A DNA stretch of 64,000 nt from SFEL01 sp964392455 (GTDB lineage Bacteria; Bacillota; Clostridia; Christensenellales; CAG-138), in contig CAYMPG010000005.1 of assembly GCA_964392455.1 (NCBI GenBank), positions 1 to 64,000 on the forward strand, written 5' to 3'. The first letter of the stretch is position 1; every line of letters starts with the position of its first letter. The translations under genes were made by a program, and so were the position numbers. The notes under the pieces are model-generated. The model had not been told where the DNA came from, searched no databases, and worked only from the letters and a program-made list of their open reading frames with translations. Shown here piece after piece: positions 59,336 through 64,000 of this stretch.

Positions 59336-59440
59336 GGTATTTTTTGTATTTTCCCTTCTGTAACCCTTCGCCCCCTGCTCCGCATATTATGCCATATATA
59401 AATGCCCTGTAATAACACAGGCGATAAGGAGGCTAAAACT

Positions 59441-59665
59441 GTGTATTTCAGAAAAACTGCCGGCCAATATGCCGCAGCCTCATGCTGCGATAATGCCGGA
59501 ACCATGGTTGCGGCAGGCGCCGCAAATACTCAGCCCTGTGGCGGCTGGGCCGGGGACTCTGTTGCCCTGGCCACAATATACTTCCCGGATCAGGCGTATA
59601 CCACCGGCTTCTGCCCCTGCGAGGCCCTGTGCAACGGTACCCTGTTTCCAGAGCTTGTGATGTAA
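59441..59665 (+). CDS. cotJA: Spore coat-associated protein CotJA
   Basis: CotJA is a small spore-coat protein made in the mother cell. The 74-residue product ends with the family hallmark EALCNGTLFPELVM after YFPDQAYTTGFCPC. I start at GTG 59441, nine bases after AAGGAGG. It leads the cotJA-cotJB-cotJC operon. A sigma-E promoter is expected, but I could not identify convincing boxes in the preceding 150 bases. The N-terminal half is Cys- and Gly-rich, an uncommon feature. Confidence 0.88.
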   Translation: MYFRKTAGQYAAASCCDNAGTMVAAGAANTQPCGGWAGDSVALATIYFPDQAYTTGFCPCEALCNGTLFPELVM

Positions 59666-59678
59666 TGGAGGGCCAGCC

Positions 59679-59927
59679 ATGCATGATATGACTAAATGTG
59701 AGCTGCTCAAAAAAATCAGCGAATACCAATTTGTAACTGTAGAGCTGAACCTGTATCTTGATACGCATCCCTACGATCAGGATGCCCGCAGCGACTATCT
59801 TTATTACTCCACCAAGCTCCGCGAGCTTATGGATACCTACGAGGCCCAATACGGCCCGCTCATGAACTTCGGCCATTCGCCCACTGAGACCGGCTGCTAT
59901 GTGTGCAGCGAGTGGCCCTGGGACTAA
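59679..59927 (+). CDS. cotJB: Spore coat protein CotJB
   Basis: The 82-residue protein has the CotJB core ELNLYLDTHPYDQDAR, the YEAQYGPLMNFG segment and the terminal Trp-Pro-Trp motif (SEWPWD). It is a partner of CotJA and CotJC in the inner coat. GGAGG precedes the ATG. The gaps of 13 and 15 bases to its neighbours show one operon. Confidence 0.92.
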   Translation: MHDMTKCELLKKISEYQFVTVELNLYLDTHPYDQDARSDYLYYSTKLRELMDTYEAQYGPLMNFGHSPTETGCYVCSEWPWD

Positions 59928-59942
59928 GGAGGATAACAGAAC

Positions 59943-60560
59943 ATGTGGATATATCAGAAAAAGCTTCAGTACCCCGTTAACATCACCCGCCCCAATGCCC
60001 GCATGGCCAAGGCCCTCATGGCCCAGTACGGCGGGCCGGATTCCGAGCTGGCTGCCGGCTGCCGTTACCTTACCCAGCGTTTTTCCATGCCGGATAACCG
60101 GGTAAAGGCCACCTGCAATGATATCGGAACGGAGGAGCTGGCACATTGGGAAATGATAGGCACCATGATTCACCAGTGCATGCGTAATGCCTCCCTGAAG
60201 GAGATAGAAGAAGCCGGGCTGATAGGCTACTTTACCATGCATTCCAGAGGCGTATTCCCCGCCGACCCCAATGGCGTGCCCTTTACCACCGCCTACATCC
60301 AGTGCACAGGGGATCCCATCACGGATATACATGAGGATATGGCAGCGGAGCAAAAGGCCCGCTCCACATATGAGCACCTTATGATGCTCACAGATGACCC
60401 TGCGCTGCTCAATCCTCTGCGCTTCCTCAGGGAGCGGGAAATAGTACATTTCCAGCGCTTCGGCGAATGCCTGAACATACTGCAAAGCTGCACCACCGCA
60501 GGCGTCACCGTTACCATGCCCGATACGGACTGCTGCTGTGAAAATGGCGGTGCGGACTGA
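59943..60560 (+). CDS. cotJC: Manganese catalase-like spore coat protein CotJC
   Basis: CotJC belongs to the dimanganese catalases and may destroy hydrogen peroxide in the spore coat. The metal ligands appear in IGTEELAHWEMIG, DIHEDMAAEQKAR and REREIVHFQRFGE. The protein has 205 residues and ends with a cysteine-rich tail (DTDCCCENGG), an unusual touch. Start ATG follows AAGGAGG. The operon is closed by a strong terminator and is a good marker that the organism forms endospores. Confidence 0.95.
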   Translation: MWIYQKKLQYPVNITRPNARMAKALMAQYGGPDSELAAGCRYLTQRFSMPDNRVKATCNDIGTEELAHWEMIGTMIHQCMRNASLKEIEEAGLIGYFTMHSRGVFPADPNGVPFTTAYIQCTGDPITDIHEDMAAEQKARSTYEHLMMLTDDPALLNPLRFLREREIVHFQRFGECLNILQSCTTAGVTVTMPDTDCCCENGGAD

Positions 60561-60607
60561 CAGCCCGCCTGTCGGAAGAATCAAATAAGCAGTATTCTTA
60601 ATGCTAC

Positions 60608-60636
60608 AAAAAGCCCCGGCTGCGCCGGGGCTTTTT
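60608..60636. terminator. Bidirectional terminator between cotJC and the hydrolase gene
   Basis: AAAAAGCCCCGGC pairs with GCCGGGGCTTTTT around three bases, with T-runs on both strands. It serves the two convergent genes. Confidence 0.95.
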
Positions 60637-60655
60637 AGTGCAGATGCACTTGGTA

Positions 60656-62650
60656 TTACATCATTGAGGAGCCGCCGGTAACTATCCAGCAAGCAAGTGA
60701 AGCTACGGTAAGGGCGCCGGTGTACACGCTCCCCGTGCGGCGATAGATATAGGTGCAGAGGACGCTAAATACCAGCACCTGGGGCACAAACAGTATCAGC
60801 AGCGACATGAAGGGGCCTCCAAAGGTAGAGCCGAAAAGCACATCGGCACCGGGCCCGATGCCCATAAAGAAGGGGATGTACTCTATCAGTACGATTATCA
60901 ATACACCGCCTGCCATCATCAGGGCATTTCTCCACCAGCAGCCCATGAAGCCTGCAAAGCCGGGCCTGTAGCTGGCCTGGCAGCGGGAAGAGGCCATTAT
61001 CTTGCTGTTATTGAGAATGAAGAACAGGGCAAATACCGGTATGTATACCCAGAACTGGCCAAAGCGAGCCTTGGTGAAGGTCTTGAAGAAGGGCCAGATG
61101 AAACGCAGATCCAGCGTAAAGGCGCCTTCACAAATGCACAGCAGCCCATACATATATATCAGCATACACAGCACCAGCAGGGCGCTGCGTCCCAGCAGGC
61201 TCCAGCCCATTTTATCCGGCTCCTCGGCAGTGCCAAGGCCCATGCTGTAAAAGCCATCGGCTATGCCCTGCTTTTTGCCCTTTCTGTAAGAGATAATGCT
61301 GGTAATGAGCATTATGGCTATCAGCAGCAGATACCAGCTCAAGAAGCCATTGCCCACAGTCATACGGAATACGCCCTCAGGCAGAGGCAGCAGGCCGTGA
61401 CCAAGCTGCGTCATGAAGGGATATGTGCAGGCGGCTGTCAGCATGGTGATAACTGCGCCCTTCCACCACTTGCCATTTGCCTTTATGCCGTCCTTTGCGG
61501 GCAAAGGCTGGCTTACCGTGGCAAACAGAGGCAGCGTCAGCAGCAGCTCCATTACAGGCAGCAGGGATGCCACGGCGCACAGCATAGCTATAAGCACCAG
61601 CGTTTCCTTTGTCATAGCTACCTGATTTGTGGGGTCAATAGTAATATCAAGGCCAATGGCGCTGTTGAGCCACTGGATAGCTGCGGCAAGGCCATGAGCA
61701 TTGTGGGTGGTGAGCCTGTGATTGGTATTCAATAGCTCCATGCGCCTTGCGGTACCATCGGCGAAGTTGCCATAGGTGGTATCCCATGCAGCCTCATCTG
61801 CCGTGCAGCCCAGGAATTCGGTGCGCAGGTCGCTACGGAGAAGCTCATCGTTCACCATGTTGCCGTAATCACGGAAGTAGCTGAATTCATCATACTTTGC
61901 CTGCAGCAGCAGCACATTATTAAAGGACACAGCCTCAGTATCATATGCGCTGTCTCTGAAAAGCTCGCCGCACTGAAGCACTATGGCCTTTGGCGCAATA
62001 TCAGTATTTGCAAAATCCGCTGCAACTGACCAGGAGGACCAGGTGCCCATGGAGTGGCCGCTGACCGCAAGGCGGGAAGCATCCACATTATCCATTTCAG
62101 CCAGCAGCGCATATGCATAGCTGCCGCCGCAGGAGCTGTCGGTCAGGGTGTTGCCCTCATCATCGGTGGTATAGCGGCCATCAAAGAAGCTGAGGTTTGA
62201 AAAGTTCATCATCACCTTGTAGCGGGTGGGGCCGCCAATGGCTGCAAAGGTGCCATCCTCAGGGCTGTCTTCCCCATAATTCACGGTGACCTTGTGATTT
62301 ACATAGCCCCGGTTCACCAGCCCCGGGGTGCTGGCACCGTGGCCATATTCATCCAGCGCAAGCACCACTGCGCCACGCCGTGCCAGCTCTATGGCATAGG
62401 CGGCGCAGGTCTCATGGTCATTCTGGTAGCCATGCAGCAGCAGTACGCCGGGCGCCTTATTTTCCGCTGTGGCAGTTATGGGAGAGTACAGCTTGTACAT
62501 CAGGTTTCCAACGTCCGTCTCTATCCAGCCCTCTGTTACATCAATGCTGCCGCCGCCCCGCTGTATGCTATCCGCCGCAAACATACAGCCAAACAGCACC
62601 ACCAGCAAGGCCGCCAGCACGGCAGCCGCCTTTTTCCGGTTTTCTTTCAT
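60656..62650 (-). CDS. Alpha/beta hydrolase fused to a multi-pass membrane domain
   Basis: The 664-residue protein starts with one membrane anchor (about 7-25). An outside alpha/beta hydrolase domain covers about 45-330, with the oxyanion loop LLLHGYQNDHETCA, the nucleophile Ser in SGHSMGTWSS, a likely acid in AKYDEFS and a likely His in NAHGLAAA. The second half (about 345-664) has around eight to nine helices, ending in YIYRRTGSVYTGALTVA, which faintly recalls CPBP proteases but lacks their His/Asn. Substrate is unknown. The SD AAGGAGC fits. It is a single gene, and the fusion architecture is its main feature. Confidence 0.85.
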   Translation of the reverse strand: MKENRKKAAAVLAALLVVLFGCMFAADSIQRGGGSIDVTEGWIETDVGNLMYKLYSPITATAENKAPGVLLLHGYQNDHETCAAYAIELARRGAVVLALDEYGHGASTPGLVNRGYVNHKVTVNYGEDSPEDGTFAAIGGPTRYKVMMNFSNLSFFDGRYTTDDEGNTLTDSSCGGSYAYALLAEMDNVDASRLAVSGHSMGTWSSWSVAADFANTDIAPKAIVLQCGELFRDSAYDTEAVSFNNVLLLQAKYDEFSYFRDYGNMVNDELLRSDLRTEFLGCTADEAAWDTTYGNFADGTARRMELLNTNHRLTTHNAHGLAAAIQWLNSAIGLDITIDPTNQVAMTKETLVLIAMLCAVASLLPVMELLLTLPLFATVSQPLPAKDGIKANGKWWKGAVITMLTAACTYPFMTQLGHGLLPLPEGVFRMTVGNGFLSWYLLLIAIMLITSIISYRKGKKQGIADGFYSMGLGTAEEPDKMGWSLLGRSALLVLCMLIYMYGLLCICEGAFTLDLRFIWPFFKTFTKARFGQFWVYIPVFALFFILNNSKIMASSRCQASYRPGFAGFMGCWWRNALMMAGGVLIIVLIEYIPFFMGIGPGADVLFGSTFGGPFMSLLILFVPQVLVFSVLCTYIYRRTGSVYTGALTVASLACWIVTGGSSMM

Positions 62651-62766
62651 ACCTTTGCTCCTTGAATACAGTTTTAATAAAATACAGAAATGTGTTTTTC
62701 GCTATGCCCGGTGGGCAATGATAAAAATGGGAACTTCCCTACACATACAGCGATTTCCCAATGAAA

Positions 62767-63450
62767 TCAGGACAGCAGTATGCTTGCGGCTATCAGAAGC
62801 TGACCCACATAGTAGCTGAGAAGGTTTATTGCCCTGAGGGGCTTTATCTTTTTGCCAAAGCTGTAATAAATCATTATAAAGTCGCTCACCACAAACAGCA
62901 GCGCACCTATGGTGAACACTATGTGCAGCATGGACTGCCCCTCCATTACCAGCAGCATGGCCGCAAAGGAAAACATGGCTATCACTGTCACAAGGTACAC
63001 ATAGCCAAATATCTTGAGCCCCTTGCTTGGGGCAGTGATACGCTTCATAAGCGGCGGTATTGCAATAACAGAAAGCACTGCCGTTAGTATGAGGGCAGGC
63101 AGCAGTATGCGGCCGCTCCTGCCTATGAGGGCGGCGATATAGAGATAATGCCCGCTGAGAAAGGCCAGAATACCCACGGCGAATATTTTTCTGGATTTTG
63201 CCCCTTCAAACTGATTGCGTAAATTCAGGAACACGTCTCCAACCAGCCCCAGCGCCAGCCCTATCAATATAAGCCGGCCAAAGTCAGCGCCATTTTCCAG
63301 ATAACACACAACGCCCAGCAGCACAAAGAAGCACGAGGCTATCCCCTTGAGCAGCGTAGCCCGAGCCATCCTGCCTGCGTACTCTGCCTTTATAAAGCAT
63401 ATATCTACAGCAAGCCCTGCAATGCATATAAGAGCTATCTTCAGCATCAT
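62767..63450 (-). CDS. YhhN family membrane protein (lysoplasmalogenase-like)
   Basis: The 227-residue protein has about eight membrane helices and the YhhN family pattern: GLALGLVGDVFLNL near residue 70, GILAFLSGHYLYIAAL in the middle, and VVSDFIMIYYSFGKKI near the C-terminus. Animal members hydrolyse lysoplasmalogens, and anaerobic Clostridia do contain plasmalogens, so a lipid role is possible but unproven. AAGGAGG precedes the ATG pair. It has its own promoter. Confidence 0.9.
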   Translation of the reverse strand: MMLKIALICIAGLAVDICFIKAEYAGRMARATLLKGIASCFFVLLGVVCYLENGADFGRLILIGLALGLVGDVFLNLRNQFEGAKSRKIFAVGILAFLSGHYLYIAALIGRSGRILLPALILTAVLSVIAIPPLMKRITAPSKGLKIFGYVYLVTVIAMFSFAAMLLVMEGQSMLHIVFTIGALLFVVSDFIMIYYSFGKKIKPLRAINLLSYYVGQLLIAASILLS

Positions 63451-63474
63451 GATGATCGACCTCCTTTTTCATTT

Positions 63475-63503
63475 ACTATAATTCTCCATAAAAACAATGT
63501 CAA
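63475..63503 (-). promoter_or_regulatory. Promoter of the YhhN-family gene
   Basis: On the minus strand a perfect TTGACA and TATAGT are 17 bases apart, about 25 bases before the start codon. Confidence 0.85.
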
Positions 63504-63544
63504 TATTTTTCGGAAAATGCAATATGGTGATGCCAATAAACACC

Positions 63545-63575
63545 ATGGCCCCCGGAGCTGGGCTCCGGGGGCCAT
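63545..63575 (-). terminator. Hairpin after the ABC transporter ATPase gene
   Basis: ATGGCCCCCGGAG pairs perfectly with CTCCGGGGGCCAT over 13 bases around a five-base loop. Only GGTGTTTATTG follows on the minus strand, so the T-run is weak, but the stem is very stable. Confidence 0.65.
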
Positions 63576-63591
63576 ATAATATCACTTTCTT

Positions 63592-64000
63592 TTAGTCATA
63601 AAGGTGGCAGGCTACCATACGCCCATCCACAGCCCTTAGCTCAGGCTCCTGTGCTTTGCACCTGTCTGTAGCGTATGGGCAGCGGGTATGGAAGCGGCAG
63701 CCGGAGGGCGGATTCACCGGGCTTGGCAGCTCGCCGCTCAGCAGCAGCCGCTGAGTGCGCCGCTGATGTGGGTCTGCCTTGGGTATTGCCTCCAGCAGGA
63801 AGCGGGTGTAGGGATGGAGAGGATTTGAATATATCTCCTCGGTATCTCCCAGCTCGCACAGCTTGCCAAGGAACATAACGCATACCCTGCTTGCTATGAA
63901 GCGCACCACGGATAAATCATGGCTGATAAACAGATACGTCAGCCCAAATTTTCCCTGCAGCTCCTTCAGAAGATTGAGTATTTGATTCTGTACGGATACA
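63592..64000 (-). CDS. Oligopeptide/dipeptide ABC transporter ATPase, OppF/DppF type (N-terminal part outside window)
   Basis: The frame is open to the window edge and encodes the last 136 residues of a peptide-importer ATPase. The segment after the D-loop (VSVQNQILNLL), the H-switch FISHDLSVV and the C-terminal oligopeptide signature PLHPYTRFLLEAIP, with GCRFHTRCPYATDRC, identify the OppF/DppF subgroup. The Cys-rich end resembles the Fe-S or metal site known in some DppD/F subunits. Walker A and B lie outside. The rest of the transport operon would be upstream, beyond the window. Confidence 0.95.
   Translation of the reverse strand, partial: VSVQNQILNLLKELQGKFGLTYLFISHDLSVVRFIASRVCVMFLGKLCELGDTEEIYSNPLHPYTRFLLEAIPKADPHQRRTQRLLLSGELPSPVNPPSGCRFHTRCPYATDRCKAQEPELRAVDGRMVACHLYD

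Noticed and set aside
59336..59440. A sigma-E promoter for cotJ
   Set aside because: Several AT-rich boxes exist (CATATTAT, CATATATA), but none pairs with a suitable -35 at the right distance.

Overview
The window reads as a stretch of chromosome from a spore-forming Gram-positive bacterium of the class Clostridia, probably an uncultured gut lineage of moderate to high GC. The evidence is a Gram-positive PolC replicase, two T-box leaders, HPr kinase, IreB, and spore genes (cotJA-cotJB-cotJC and ytxC). Nearly all genes lie on the minus strand and most have clear Shine-Dalgarno (SD) sites. I see no rRNA, tRNA, CRISPR array, insertion sequence or prophage.

Layout. 1-2.6 kb: clpX (cut by the edge), clpP and tig (protein quality control). 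2.8-11.3 kb: degV, an orphan trpB under a tryptophan T-box, a YuiD-type membrane protein, a ROK sugar kinase, hprK, a Cof-type phosphatase, uvrC and ytxC. 11.4-13.8 kb, plus strand: thrS behind a consensus promoter and a threonine T-box. 13.9-24.6 kb is an accessory metabolic region: an AT-rich small membrane gene, carbamate kinase, glutamate dehydrogenase, a TRAP transporter with a shikimate dehydrogenase-like gene, an EamA exporter, a mu-crystallin/ornithine cyclodeaminase-family gene and a MATE pump. 24.7-27.8 kb: an MBOAT/DHHW pair plus a lipoprotein, likely for cell-surface acylation.

28-51 kb is the classic Firmicutes information-processing supercluster, all minus strand: rpsB-tsf-pyrH-frr-(small gene)-uppS-cdsA-dxr-rseP-ispG-polC-rimP-nusA-ylxR-ylxQ-infB-rbfA-nrnA-truB-ribF-rpsO. 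A beta-helix surface-protein gene with its own promoter and terminator sits between tsf and pyrH. 51-54.8 kb: a DUF1292 gene, ruvX, ireB, a 52-residue membrane peptide gene, and an iscR-iscS-iscU iron-sulfur operon. 55-64 kb: an unknown membrane-anchored protein, a metal-efflux operon (ArsR repressor, HMA chaperone, P1B ATPase), the cotJ spore-coat operon, a hydrolase fused to a membrane domain, a YhhN protein, and the end of an oligopeptide ABC ATPase.

Most notable points. The DnaQ-like 3'-5' exonuclease domain inside PolC has lost its recognisable catalytic acidic residues while the PHP and polymerase modules look intact. A 52-residue peptide gene has its ribosome-binding site inside the 3' arm of the isc operon terminator. 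The tryptophan T-box drives a lone trpB. The dctP lipoprotein appears to lack a conventional start codon at its best ribosome-binding site.
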